The notes under the pieces are model-generated. The model was given only the letters and a program-made list of their open reading frames with translations, did not search any database and was not told the DNA's origin. From contig WHUX01000056.1 of the NCBI GenBank assembly GCA_015179025.1, positions 246,301-310,300 on the forward strand: a stretch of 64,000 nucleotides of DNA, given 5' to 3'. Shown here one piece after another: positions 46,895-59,300 of this stretch; position 1 is the stretch's first letter, and each line of letters opens with the position of its first letter. Both the position numbers and the translations under genes were made by a program. Source of the DNA: Terfezia claveryi (taxonomy: Eukaryota; Ascomycota; Pezizomycetes; Pezizales; Pezizaceae).

Positions 46895-47910
46895 CTCCAG
46901 TGCACTCTCGAGATATCCCCCATCTATATGCGCAGACATAGCCAGTTGCGTGAACTCGCCAGACAACCCGCGGACTCTATGTGAAGGCCTAGCTAATTGC
47001 TCTTAGGACGCCCAAAGTGCAGTTGCGAGATATCCCCAATCTATGTGCGCAGAGAAGGCATAGCTAGGTACTGAACTCGCCAGAAACCAGCGGACTCTAT
47101 GTGAAGGCATTGCTAATTGCTCTTAGGACGCCCAAAGTGCAGTTGCGAGATATCCCCAATCTATATGCGCAGACACAGGCATAGCTAGGTACGTGAACTC
47201 GCCAGAAACCAGCGGACTCTATGTGAAGGCATTGCTAATTGCTCTTAGGACGCCCAAAGTGCAGTTGCGAGATATCCCCAATCTATGTGCGCAGACACAG
47301 GCATAGCTAGGTACGTGAACTCGCCAGATAACCAGCGGACTCCATGTGAGGGCATTGCTAATTTCTCTTAGGACTCCGCCCAGATATCCCCTATCAATAT
47401 TCACAGACATAGCTAGGTATGTGAACTCGCTAGAAAACCAGTGGACTCTATGTGGAGGCATTGCTAATTGCTCTTAGGACTCCGCAAGTGCCCTCCTGAG
47501 GTATCCCCTATCAATTACAGACATAGCTAGGTGAGTGAACTCGCCAGAAAACCAGCGGACTCCATGTGAGGGCATTGCTAATTGCTCTTAGGACTCCGTA
47601 AGTGCACTCCCGAGATATGCCCTATCAATATGCACAGACATAGCTAGGTAAGTTTACTCGCCTAGCGGACTCCATGTGAGGGCATTGCTAATTGCTTGTA
47701 CGACTCTGCAAGTGCACTCCCGAGATATCCCCTATCAATATGCACAGACATAGCTAGGTACGTGAACTCGCTAGCAAATTCGCTGTAGGACTGCCTAGCT
47801 AATTGCTCTTAGGACACTCCCGAGATATCCCCTATCAATATGCACAGACATAGCTAGGTACGTGGACTCGCCAGCGAATCCGTGGACATTGTGGGACTGC
47901 CTAGCTAATT
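46895..47910 (-). repeat. tandem repeats of 105-125 bp in the right arm
   Basis: About nine to ten units, in reverse orientation to the left-arm block: CGAGATATCCCC, CATAGCTAGGTACGTG, CCAGCGGACTC, GGCATTGCTAATTGCTC. Unit order and small variants are mostly preserved between arms. Confidence 0.88.
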
Positions 47911-48564
47911 GCTCTACTGCTAGGGGTTGCTTGTGGCAGTGGATAACTACATCATCGCGGGCGGTTAATACTTTGGAGACTGCTGAGGTCTGGGAACGGC
48001 TGGATTGTGGGAGGCATATGCGCAGGACAGAGTCCTAGTGGGATCTATGATGGAATAGTTCGGTGTAAATACAAATATGGCTCATCAGTGTATATAGAAG
48101 CTCAAGTTCACCTAGTGCATGCAATGTATTGCTTATACCTGGCTGCCTTTGCCTGACTGCCCCTCTCTGCCTGGCTGCGTTTGCCTGGCTGCTATTACCA
48201 TTATTCTCCGTGTGCGCCAAGTAGAGTGGACATGTTGCCTGTCAGTTTGTTGTGCCAGGGCGCACACCTGCGTTACAGAGGCATACTACGGTCTTATAGC
48301 ACCTGGATGTTGGATGACTATGGATTGGCGCCTAGGGGCAGAAACAGTATATGGCTTGAGGGCGCGGATGTACAAGATAGGGTGCCAGGGCGCTGTTGCA
48401 CAATACTGAACCCTAGGGCGCCAACCTTCTGAGTTCAACGTCAGGGCGTGGATCGCATCAACAGGTGGCCGTTAGGGCGCATGGGGCGACCAGGCGTCCA
48501 AGGGGTTGGTATAGTCCGTCAGGAGGCCTAGAGGGGCGTTGAGGCGAGGAAAAATCTTTCGTGA

Positions 48565-48854
48565 TGTTTACTTAATATAGGACCTTGTCTCTTCTAGTAC
48601 TTGTACACCTCTCTTGTATACTACCTTGTCTCATGAACAGCTTTGTAGTATAGCTGCCTCCCTCTAATATATATGGCAACTGCCTCTGCATATCTTATGC
48701 CTCTTACCCTCTACCTCTCTTACCCCTTGCCCTTGCCTTCCATCCCAGCCTTCCCTTAATCATATATATAGTATTCCTATATATATCTTACCCTAGCCCT
48801 GCTCTTGCTCCAGCATACCTCTTAGTCACCATGTCTCCCGAAGCCCTTATTATA
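48565..48854 (+). repeat. family A copy 1, 5' LTR segment 3 of 3
   Basis: The LTR resumes after the giant element (TACTTAATATAGGACCTTG, compare TGCCCAATATAGGACCTTG near 3690) and ends ATTATA, the RIP form of the ATTACA end of copy 3. Segments 1-3 without duplications total about 551 bp, in the range of the other LTRs (524-620 bp). Confidence 0.85.
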
Positions 48855-48885
48855 CTATATTGGATCTTTCAGACCAACCAATATG

Positions 48886-49903
48886 ATGTCTGCAAACATC
48901 TCACTACCTACTGATAGATTCATAGCCTAGAAGGTAACTCCACTCCTATTAGATCTAGCAGAACTATCAGTATACCAATAAACTATGATCGAGATATTTA
49001 TAGAGACTTATACTATTGATAACTAATAAGGAACAGACCTTCAAAAAGCCAAAAAGTGAATTTGAGAAGCTAAAGATGAAATAACTCTTTTTTAAGAAGA
49101 TGCAGTAGAGGACAGGATAACTATCTAGAGACTGACTTACACTTTGGACCTGCCTAATAGTCTAAAGAACTAGAAAACATTAGACCTACCAACCTTGCTC
49201 AAACTTAATGGGAACCAGGGCTAGTTATATGTATGGAAGAACTCTATGCAAATAAAACTCTTTGGAGACTTGGTGAAGTTCCCTACTATCTACTACTAGC
49301 TCTCATACATCTATGGCTTCCTAGAGAGTAAGGCTATGGACCATGTATAGTCCTTTATTAAGGCAACGAGGATTGATCTAGTAGATATCCTAGCACTAAT
49401 AGTAATTCTAGACTGAGCTTAATTGGAATGATGAAGGTAAGCTCGACTAGTTCAAAGACAGGCTTACTTTCAAGCTAAAAAAGGCTCTAGCCTACTGCCT
49501 ACTGACTAAAACTTTAGAGGAACTTATTGAGCAAACTAGCTAGGTGAAATAGTAGACAGTAGAACTTAGAGCCACCTAAAAGATATTCCTGACCTCAACT
49601 TTCTATACCCTCTTCCTGACAGCATGTACCCAATAACAATCCACACCAGTCAACAAGCCTGCATACTTCTCCTTAGTAGTGGGTGGGGCTGCCAATATAG
49701 ATCTGTCAGTAGGTAAGCTTTATTTTACCTAGAAAGAAAGGGACCATTATTATACTTAGGGTTAGTATATTATATGCAGAAAGAGAGACCATTTCTTTAC
49801 AGTGTGTCCCCTTCAAAAAAACCATTTAATAGCCACTTACACCACCTTCAAATCTAAGATTGAAGAGATAGATGAGTTAGGAAAAGCTCTGTCCCTTGCC
49901 TAG
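48886..49903 (+). pseudogene. family A copy 1 gag, RIP-degraded
   Basis: ATG at 48886 corresponds to the gag start of copy 3. In-frame TAG codons replace W/Q, for example near 48930 and 49290. The readable core (LPTLLKLNGN-like, then knuckle ISYAERETISLQCV region at about 49760-49815, where Cys and His are partly kept) aligns with copy 3. The TAG at 49901-49903 is the conserved gag stop. Confidence 0.8.
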
Positions 49904-49924
49904 TTACTAATACTAGCAAGGGAC
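49891..49924 (+). promoter_or_regulatory. hairpin on the gag stop codon, copy 1
   Basis: GTCCCTTGCCTAG (49891-49903) pairs with CTAGCAAGGGAC (49913-49924) with one bulged C and a 9-base loop. The stem includes the TAG stop. Retained in spite of heavy RIP around it. Confidence 0.6.
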
Positions 49925-52900
49925 TTACTCTAGGTCATTTGTCATTATCTACATTTTCTGTTCCTTCACTCTCTACTCTATCTATATCTATTGATGAGTC
50001 TCACCTATTCAGTAAGCTCCTTGTTGTACCTATCACAATATCTTTCAATAGTACTAGTAATACACTCATTACAATAGTTCTTGTAGACTATAGAGTATTA
50101 GGAATTGCCTTTATCAACTAGACCTTCATCAGTAAGTATGCTATATCTACCTCTAAGCTTAAAACTCCCTACCTCCTTGATATTATTAATAGCCAACCTA
50201 TCTCTTCTGGAGCTATTACTAATATTACTTGTATACCTACCCAGATTGGGGATCACTTCAAAAACCTCCCTATGTTTATTACTAAGGTCAAGTATCCAAT
50301 CGTCCTTGAAATTCTCTGGCTCAGAATACATGATATATCAGTCAGTTTTGGCTCCTATACCCTATATTTTAATAGCTCTTACTGCAGATAATACTGCAGA
50401 CAACCAAAGGCTACTGTTACTAGTCTATATATATTACTACCCCTATAATCTACCTAACTCAGGTATTACACTAGGCCATATATATTAATACTACCAATCT
50501 CTCTGTTTCTTTTATTCTCCCTATTTCCCCTACTCCCTATGTCTCTTTTACACCCTCAAAATATCTAAATATCAGCTTTATTGGAGCTAGGGCCTTTGCT
50601 TACTTTATTCAAAGGCATAAACTAAAGGTTCATACTATGTCTATCTATAAAGTCAACCTGGAAATCCACAAGCTGTAATCTAAGGAAGAATGGAAATCCC
50701 TGGTTCTGAATGAATACTATGAGTTTATAGACTTATTCTCTGAGAAAGCTATAGAAAAGCTAGTCCCTTACAGGCTATATGACTATACTATTCCCTTACG
50801 GTAAGGTAAGACCTCCCCCTATAGACTATTATATAGAATATCTTAAGTAGAACTAGAAGTCTTGAAAAAGTACTTGGAAGAAAACCTTAATAAGAACTTT
50901 ATTTACTATAGCTCTTTCCCAGCTAGAATACCTGTACTATTCATTAAGAAATCGGATAGATTCCTTCAATTGTATATAGACTATCATTACCTAAATAAAA
51001 TAATAGTAAAGAATAGGTACTCCTTATCTCTGATTCAAGAGATCCTAGTGAGGCTATTCAAAACAAAATAATTTACTAAACTAGATTAGAAAGGAGCCTA
51101 TAACCTAGTATGAATCATAGAAGGTAAAGAGTAGAAGATAGCCTTTCAGAGCAAGTATGAGTATTTTAAGTACAATGTTATGCCCTTTGAGTTAACTAAT
51201 ACCCTAGCCTCCTTTTAGTACTTTATCAATAATACCTTATAGGACTTTTTGGATATATTCTATACAACTTATCTGGATGATATTCTCATATACTTGGATT
51301 CCCTCCCAGAATATAAGATCTATGTCAGGCAAGTATTAGAGAAGCTAGAGTAGGCTAGGCTATACCTTAAACCCAAAAAATGTAAATTCTATATTTAAGA
51401 AGTGAAGTACCTAAGCTTAATTATAATTATAAAGGGTATTAGGATAGACTCTACCAAAGTTATAGCAATCTAAGATTGGGAAACCACTGCCAACCTTAAG
51501 GATATATAGGTCTTCTTAGGCTTTGCCAATTTCTACTACTAGTTTATTCTAGGTTATTTAAAGATTATAGCACTCTTGATAGTACTAACAAAAATAAAGG
51601 GCCTAGAAAAGAACTAGTGATTCTATTAAAATCTTGTTGTCCAATTAGTCTTTGAGAACTTTAAAGAAGCCTTCTATTCAGTACCCATTCTAGCTCACTT
51701 TAATTATGACAATGAGTGTATTATGGAAATGGATATCTCCAACTATATTTCTACTAGAATCCTATTCTAGTATATTAATAGAGTCCCCTATCTGGTAGCC
51801 TATTTTTCAAAGAAACACTCTTCAATAGAGTATAATTACAAGATCTATAATAAGGAATTAATAGCTATTGTTTAAGCTTTTAAAGAATGGAAGCTTTACT
51901 TGAAATTAGTCAAGGGAATTATTGAGGTATTATCTAATCATAAGAATCTTGAGTATTTTACTACTATCAAGCTACTAACCTGATGGTAGGCTAGGTAGTT
52001 AGAGTTCTTATCTCAATTCAACTTTAAGATCAAGTATCAGTTTGGAAAAGCTAGAGGTAAGCCAGATGTACTAACTAGGAGATCAGGAGATCTCCCTAAA
52101 GAAGGGAATAAAAGGCTAAAGTACTAGAACCAAATAATACTAAAACCTAAAAATCTCGATCTAGTAGCCAATACCCTTACTAATACTAATACTAGAACTG
52201 ACCTCCTTTTACAGATACAACAGGCATAAGTGGAGGACCCCCTGATCAAGGAAATAATTATCATAGTGGAAGCTGGATAGTGCTACTATACTAGGATTTC
52301 TTTGGCTAAGTATACTATTCAGAATGGCCTTCTATACTACTTGGGCTAACTCCATATACTAGAAGGGGACTTATATTTAAGCCTAATTAGGGAACACTAT
52401 AATACTTTAGCTACTAGCTATCCTAGAGTTACTAACACCCTAAAGCTACTAGCTAGGCAGTATACCTAGATCAATTAGTAAGAAGATATGAAAAGGTATG
52501 TATAGAATACCCATACCTATAAAAGGTTGAAGCCTACTCATTATGCTCTGTATAGGACTCTAAAGCCCCTGGAGATCTCAGATTAGCTCTGGCAATACCT
52601 AACTATGAACTTCATAATTGGGTTGCTAGAGAACTTAGAATTCAATGCTATCCTAATAGTAGTAAATTGGCTCATAAAAATGAGGCATATAATACCTTGC
52701 CAGAATATATACTCTACTCTAAAGCTAGCCAATCTTGACTTTACCAATATACTCTAGTATCATAGCCTCTCCAAATCTATTGTATTTAACTAAAGGCCTC
52801 AGTTCACTTTGGAATTTTAAAAAGTATTCTACAAGCTATTAAGGATCAAGGTAAGCCTCTTAATAGCCTACCACCCTCAGACTAATACCTAGTCAAAAAG

Positions 52901-53429
52901 GATGAATACTATTATGGAATAATATCTGTAGGCCTATGTTAACCACTAGTAGAATAACTGGGTGTTCTTATTGGCAACCTATGAGTTCACTACAAACAAC
53001 TAGTTCTCAGAGCTCTTGAAAACCTCTCTCTTCTTAGCCAATTATGGTTGGCACTCCCAATTCGTGAATGCTCTAGCATCTTTATAGAGAATCTACCCCT
53101 CGGCCAAGGAGTTCGTAGCTGAAATTGTAGAGCTCTACTCTATCCTGAAAGCTTAGTTGGGATATGTGCAAGCTAGGCAAGTCAAGTATACTAATAGATT
53201 ATAGTTGCTAGCCCTCAGGTATCAGCTAAGAGATAAGGTATAGTTCTCTAGCTAGAACTTTTAGACAGAATAACCTTCTCATAAGCTGGGTTATAAGTTT
53301 TTAGGGCTATATAAGGTATTAGAGCAAGTGGACACTCACACCTACTAGTTAAAGTTCCCTAAAGATATCAAATGCTACTCAGTTGTTCATGTCTAAGAAA
53401 TCAAACTAGCTATCAATGATCCCCTCTCC
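49904..53429 (+). pseudogene. family A copy 1 pol (PR-RT-RH-IN), RIP-degraded, 3' end cut off
   Basis: Collinear with pol of copies 2 and 3. Readable blocks: protease part near 50090; RT start [20 protein letters not shown] near 50870 and VKNRYSLSLIQEILVRLF; TYLDDILIYLDS at about 51285, where YLDD is intact; RNase H MEMDISNYISTRIL at about 51725; integrase with HAL-type zinc finger and DFI/GLL around 52600; and YKFLGLYKVLE at about 53300. It ends at 53429 at the insertion of element X; the chromodomain and 3' LTR must lie beyond the right edge. Confidence 0.85.
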
Positions 53430-54398
53430 TATAAGGAAGTTATATTCCATTTTCCAATGAAATGTAACTCCTATTTTATACCAACTTTTAACCTAGTAGA
53501 ATAAGCTATTATTAGGCCACTAGTATTAGTCAGTAGATAATAATAATAGGTATAGTAACTTATATATTTTATTATATTAATAAGTATCACTTATTTAGTA
53601 AGTCATAAACTACATATAGTTATATTTTCTAATAGTTTTTAGAAGTTTCTATTATATTGATTTCAAATTATATAATGGGTTAGATCATAGCATACTGCCT
53701 TAGGACTGCCCTATTTCAGGCAGTATATAGTCCCCTGAATTCTCCTCAATTGGAGGAGTATTTAAGTCAGAGTTGGAACTAGAACACTTAAGTAGCTATT
53801 TAATAATAATAAAGTATTAAGCTATTATATTTTAGGCCCTTTATAGGCCCATCTCCCTCTATTTTACAATCACAAGTTATAGGCCAATTAGGCCTATCTT
53901 TTACAACTAGAGTGATAATAGAATATATATATAAGTAAAAAATACTTAAATAGAAGTTATAGATTCTATGTATCTATAGTTTATTATATTGAACTTTAGT
54001 ACTACTACTAGTAGTAGAGAGTTAGTTATAAAACACAATGCCTTACTTTACATTTTTTAATAGGATATAGTAATTTATTATCAAGTTTTACATGGTAACA
54101 AATAGCAAGCTTCTATAAAAGTAATAGATATATCTAGCTCTATTACAATAGTATAAAGTATTATAAATAAACTTAAAACAAAGAGTTTATTATAATAGCT
54201 AAAGGTTATAATAAAAAGTACTTGTCAAAAGAAAGTTATTAAGTATATACCTTATACTTTAAGATTTAGATACATGTTTAAATAACTTGGTTTCTCTTCA
54301 CCAAGGTTAGAACAATTGAATTGGTAACTCAATTATATGGTTTTATATTATAGTTCATATATGACAAACTTAATAACTTATATTAGAAAGGTTGGTAG
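53430..54398 (+). repeat. element X: 5' LTR and start of its interior
   Basis: Starts TATAAGGAAGTTATATTCC (RIP form of TGTAAGG...) directly after the break in copy 1; flank tctcc (53425-53429). The first 165 bp recur at 60823-60995, preceded there by a purine-rich CTTTTTTGAGGAAGCCA, a likely polypurine tract, so these are 5' and 3' LTRs of one element. The 5' LTR may end near GTTAGAACA (about 54312), followed by TTGGTAACTCAATT as possible primer-binding region. The similarity of 53640-53680 to 30545-30600 suggests kinship with the copia-like relic. No protein is visible. Confidence 0.6.
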
Positions 54399-55018
54399 TG
54401 TCATAACTGTATGCTCAGTTGTCCTCGCCATCATCTGCGACACAGGTGATAGGTTATTACCATTATTGTCTTTATCATTACCTACAATCATAGATAATGG
54501 ATTATTATTATTGTTGCCCTCGACATCACCTGCGATACAGATGATAGGTTATTGTTATTGTTACCTTACTTAGCTTCTGAGATAGGGATCTTGGGAAACT
54601 TATTTCCCCTATTGCCCTAACAAAGTTATATATATATAGAGCCTGCCCTTCATACTGTCATTAGATCCCCATCCAATATCTTGTATACTCAATATAGGAC
54701 TTTGCTTCCTCTACGCTGGTGTACCTTCTCTGTACACCCCCCTTGTCTTGTAAACAATTCCGCATCAATAGCTGCTTTCTTCTGACATATGTAGCAACCA
54801 CTTCCGTGTGTCTCGTACCTTTTGCCCTTATTCTCCATCCCAACCTTCCCTTGGTTATATACGTAGTATTCTTATGTGAGTGTTACTCTAGCCCTGCTCT
54901 TGTCTTGCCTCTATCCTTTCCCCAGATCACACACATAGTGCTCCTATATATACAATTTCCTCTTACTAATACCCTAGCATACCCCTTGATCACCTTGTCT
55001 CTTGGAGCCCATATTATA
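54399..55018 (+). repeat. 5' LTR of copy 2 (620 bp)
   Basis: Starts TGTCATAACTG and ends ATTATA. It contains a duplicated segment (GATGATAGGTTATT units at about 54446 and 54541), which makes it 96 bp longer than the 3' LTR. TATA-like TATATATATAG lies at about 54627-54638. Confidence 0.9.
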
Positions 55019-55053
55019 CTATATTGGATTACTCTGATCAACTAGTATGCTCA

Positions 55054-56300
55054 ATGGCTACTCAAGACTCCATTCTTACTGCCAGGTTTCAAGCCTGGCA
55101 AGCCCTACCTATTCCTATAAACTAGGCCAACTTCGGTAGTTATCATTAGATAATTATCGACATATACCTTGCCATAGATACCTTAGGCTAATGGCTAGAA
55201 TCAGCTATACATAAAGGCCAACAAAAACGTACTAGGACCAATGACGAGGTCATGATACTTACCGAAGACCTCCTCTCATACCAAGCCAACCTCATCTCCT
55301 ACCAAAGCAACCTTATAACCACTCAGAATAACTTAATCAACAAAAGAAGAACTATTCAGACTCTGAATAGGGCTCTGAACATGATTGGAAACTAAGCAGC
55401 TCCAGCACCCTAAGCACTCCAGGTACCTAAAACTCAGGATCTGCCTACCCCACCAAAGTTTAATGGCAATAGGACTCACCTAAAAGCTTGGAAAAATTCC
55501 ATTAAGATCAAATGGAATAGGGATGCTGCAAAGGTCTCTACCATTCAGTATCGATTAGCCTATGTATACAAACTACTAGAGGGTATAGCTTTGGACCAGG
55601 TCCAACCCTATATATTGAATGGCTACTTCAACCTAACTGATGTCACTACTTTATTTAAATTCTCAACTGCACTTTTAGAGATCTAGATTCTGTAGGTATG
55701 GCAACTTATACTTTTTGAGAACTAAAACAGAGAGGATATGACCTCTTAGCATATGTGGCTGAATTCTCAAGGTTGGCAGTAGAGGTGGAATAGAATGATC
55801 GGGTGAAGCAGGAACAATTCAAAGAAGGCCTCAATATTGAGCTCAAAAATGCCCTTTTGCAATCTCTAAATATTAAAACTCTTAATGAATACATTGATTA
55901 GGTATCAAAGATAGAGTAAAAATTGGCTAGGTTGAGAGTCCAGACCAGCGCCTCTAGTACCTATCAGCCTGTAAGAGTACAGCACCTCCAAAGCCAAACA
56001 CAGCAACTGTGACTCTAGAACTCAAGCCCTTAGATACAAGCTATGGCCAATAAGCCAGCCCACCTGTTCCTTGTGGCTGGCAGCACCACCCCCATAGATT
56101 TATCATCAGGAAGGCTCCACCTAACACAAGAAGAGAGGGAAAATTACTACAACAATGAGTTGTATATCACCTATAGAAAAGAGAATCACTTTATTGCAGC
56201 ATGTTCCCTCTGCAAGAACCGCTCCCTAGCTGCCCATACTATATCTGAGTCACAAATTGAGGAAGTTGAAAAGTTAGGAAAAGGGGAGTCCTTTGCCTAG
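55054..56300 (+). pseudogene. family A copy 2 gag
   Basis: ATG at 55054 (MATQDSILTARFQAWQALP). Several TAG stops and frameshifts around 55670-55740. The final part from 56043 is open and includes the zinc knuckle with altered residues (ITYRKENHFIAACSL: first Cys pair lost) and the end GKGESFA before the conserved TAG at 56298-56300. Confidence 0.85.
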
Positions 56301-56321
56301 TTACTGACACTAGCAAAGGAC
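56288..56321 (+). promoter_or_regulatory. hairpin on the gag stop codon, copy 2, with a covarying pair
   Basis: GTCCTTTGCCTAG pairs with CTAGCAAAGGAC. Relative to copies 1 and 3, one C-G pair is a T-A pair: both sides changed and pairing is kept. Confidence 0.65.
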
Positions 56322-59300
56322 CTGCTCAGGGTCATTTATCTTTATCTGTATTTTCTTTACCTATACCTATGTCTGTTAATGAATCTCACTTGTTTGGTGA
56401 GTATTTTGTAGTACCAACAACTGTTAAATTCAATAGTAAAATAGTAGTTACATCAGCTCTTATAGATTGTAGTGCTTTAGGGATTGCATTTATTGATTAG
56501 GCCTTTGTCAGTAAAAACTTCATACCAACCTCCAAATTAAAAACCTCTCGCCTTCTCGATGTTATCAATAGCCGTTCTATCTCTTTTAGAGCTATCACCA
56601 ACCTTGCTTGTTTACCTAGTGCTATTGGAGACTATTTGGAGAGTCTCCTAATATTCATAACTAAGCTCAAATACCCCATTATTTTGGGGATCTCCTAGCT
56701 CTGAATATATGATATTTCTATTAACTTTGGCTCTTACACCTTAAACTTCAATAGCAGGTATTATGAGAAGCACTGTAGTGCCCTACAGACTGCCATTAAA
56801 GGATTATGTGCCCTGCCACCTCCAGTAGAGGACCCTAGCTAGATAGTGACCTTACTAAAACCCCTTAATATCAACTTCATTAGAGAAGGGGCCTTTACTT
56901 ATCTTGCCAAAAGGTACAAGCTGAAAGCTTATACTCTATCAATCTGTGAAGTTAACCTGGAAATTAATAAGCTGCAGTTCAAGGAAGAATAGAAGTCTAT
57001 AGTTTCAGGAAAATACTACAAATCTATTAACTTGTTCTCTGAAAAAGCTGTGGAGAAGCTGGAACTATATCGACCTTACGATCATATGATCCTCCTAGTA
57101 GAAGGAAAGACTTCCCCTTATGGCCTACTCTATAGAATGTCTTGGCTGGAATTAGAGGCTCTAAAGAAGTACTTGGAGGACAACCTCAATAAAAGCTTTA
57201 TTTGGTACAGCTCTTCTCCAGTAGGCACCCCAGTATTATTTGTGAAGAAATCTGATAGCTCTCTTTAGTTGTATGTTAATTATCATAGCCTGAACGAGAT
57301 AATAGTAAAAAATAGGTATCCCCTACTACTAATTCAGGAGACATTAGCCAGGCTTTCTAAGGCAAAATGGTTTACTAAACTAGATTTGAGAGGGGTATAC
57401 AACCTGGTATGGATTTCTGAGAAAGAGAAATGGAAAACAGCCTTCTGGATATGATATGGCCATTTTGAGTATAATATAATGCCTTTTGGTCTAACCAACA
57501 TACTGGCCTCTTTCCAGCACTTTATCAATGACACTTTGCAGGACTTCTAAGATGTATTTGGCATAGCTTACCTTAACAATATCCTTATTTACTTGGATTC
57601 CCTGGCAGAACATAAGATCCATGTCCAACAGGTACTGGAGAAACTGGAGGGAGCCAGGCTATATCTGAAGCCAGAAAAGTATGAGTTCTATGTATAGAAG
57701 GTCAAGTATCTGGGGCTAATTATCACTATGGAGGGCATCTAGATAGACTCTGCCAAAGTTACTGCAATTTAAGAGCAGGAGGCTCCAACCAATCTCAAGA
57801 ATGTACAAGCTTTCCTAGAATTTGCTAACTTTTATTGCTGGTTCATTCTAGGATATTCAAAAATTATAATACCATTGACAGGATTAACTAAAACCAAGAG
57901 TATAGAAAGACGCCAATGCTTCCAGTAGAGTCTAGAAGCTCAGTTCACCTTTGAGAACCTCATGGAAGCCTTCTGTTTAGCCCCGATCCTAGTCCACTTT
58001 GACCTTAACAGCAAGTGTATCATGGAAATGGATGCCTCTAACTATATCTCTACTGGAATCCTGTCTCAGTATGTCAATGGAATCCTTCACCTAGTAGCTT
58101 ATTTCTCCAAAAAACATTTACTGGCAGAGTGTAATTATGAGATCTATAATAAGGAATTAATGGCTATTGTCCAAGCTTTTGAGGAATGGAGGCCTCACCT
58201 AAAGTCAGTCAAGAGGATTATCAAGGTATTGTTCAATTATAAGAACCTTGAGTATTTTACCACTACCAAGCTACTGAACCAATAGCAAGCTAGGTAGTCA
58301 GAGTTCTTATCTTGGTTCAACTTCAAGATTAAGTATTGGCCTAGGAAGGCTAGGGGTAAGCCAGATACACTGACTAGAAGATCAGGAGATCTCCCTAAAG
58401 GGGGGGATAAAAGGCTAAAGTACTAGAATCAGGTAGTACTGAAATCTAAAAATCTAAACCTTATAACCAATACCCTTGCCGATACTAAAGTGAATGCTAT
58501 TACTGGTACTGATGCCAGTACTGATACTAGAACTGATCTTCCTCTACAGATACAACAGGTATATGAGAATGACCTCCTGGCTAAAGATGTCATTACAGCA
58601 GTAGATTCTAGCCAGTATCACTATGCTAAAATCTCTCTGGCTGAGTGTACTATTCAGGATAGCCTTCTCTGCCACTAGAACTGGCTGTATGTACCAGAAG
58701 GAGACTTGCACCTCCACTTGATTAGACAACACTATGATATATTGGCTGCTAGCCATCCTAGAGTAGCCAAAACCCTAGAGCTGCTGGCCAGACAATACAC
58801 CTAGATCGACTAGTGAAAGGACATGGAAAGGTATATATGGAACTGCCATACTTGCAAACAATTAAAGCCTACTTGCCATACCTCCTACAGAACCCTGAAG
58901 CCCCTAGAGATCCCGGATCGAGCCTGGTAACACCTGACCATGGACTTTGTATCTGAGTTGCCAGAAGACTCGAGATTTAATGCTATTCTAATAGTAGTAG
59001 ACTGACTGACCAAGATGAGGCATGTGATACCTTGTTGAGACACCTGTTCTGCCCCAGACCTAGCCAATCTCTACCTCAACTACGTATTCTATTACTATAG
59101 CCTTTCCAAGTCAATAGTATCTGATCTAGGCCCTCAGTTTGTGTCAAACTTCTAGAAATCATTCTGCGAGCTCCTAGGAATCAAAGACTACCTATTCATA
59201 GTGTATCACTTCCAGACCGATAGCCAATCAGAATAAATGAATGCTATCATGGAACAATACTTGAGGGCTTACACCAGGTATCAACAGAACAACTAGGTAT

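Larger units (their letters stand above)
35029..48564. mobile_element. giant (13.5 kb) GINGER-like DNA transposon with very long inverted arms
   Basis: The left end CATCAGAAACGATT and right end AAATCTTTCGTGA form a terminal inverted repeat. The flanks TATT (35025-35028) and TGTT (48565-48568) look like a 4-bp target duplication (left copy with a TG-to-TA change), and the host LTR joins correctly across it when compared with 54.7 kb (ATCT-TGTA-TACTC). Arms of about 2.5 kb are inverted copies of each other. The core (37.5-45.9 kb) holds minisatellites, a pogo relic, an open frame with internal repeats, and an integrase-type transposase gene on the minus strand. Integrase-like transposase, TIRs and 4-bp duplication together fit the GINGER group, known mainly as smaller elements. 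Both arms are GC-normal and barely RIP-mutated, unlike the host LTR. Confidence 0.8.
45870..48564 (-). repeat. right terminal inverted arm
   Basis: Inverted copy of 35029-37500: CCATACCRGTATGG palindromes (45952-45985), TATATA/GAAACTC block, then tandem 105-125-bp units (46895-47910) and the unique outer part ending AAATCTTTCGTGA. It differs from the left arm by an extra head-to-head GAAACTCGTGC block (46012-46290), making a local palindrome, and by a divergent outer 180 bp. Confidence 0.88.

Noticed and set aside
35029..48564. Maverick/Polinton or Starship identity for the giant element
   Set aside because: No type-B polymerase, packaging ATPase, capsid or tyrosine recombinase (DUF3435-type) reading was found; the flanking duplication is at most 4 bp rather than 6; the only enzyme seen is an integrase-type transposase with a GINGER-like tail. 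An undetected second gene cannot be fully excluded.
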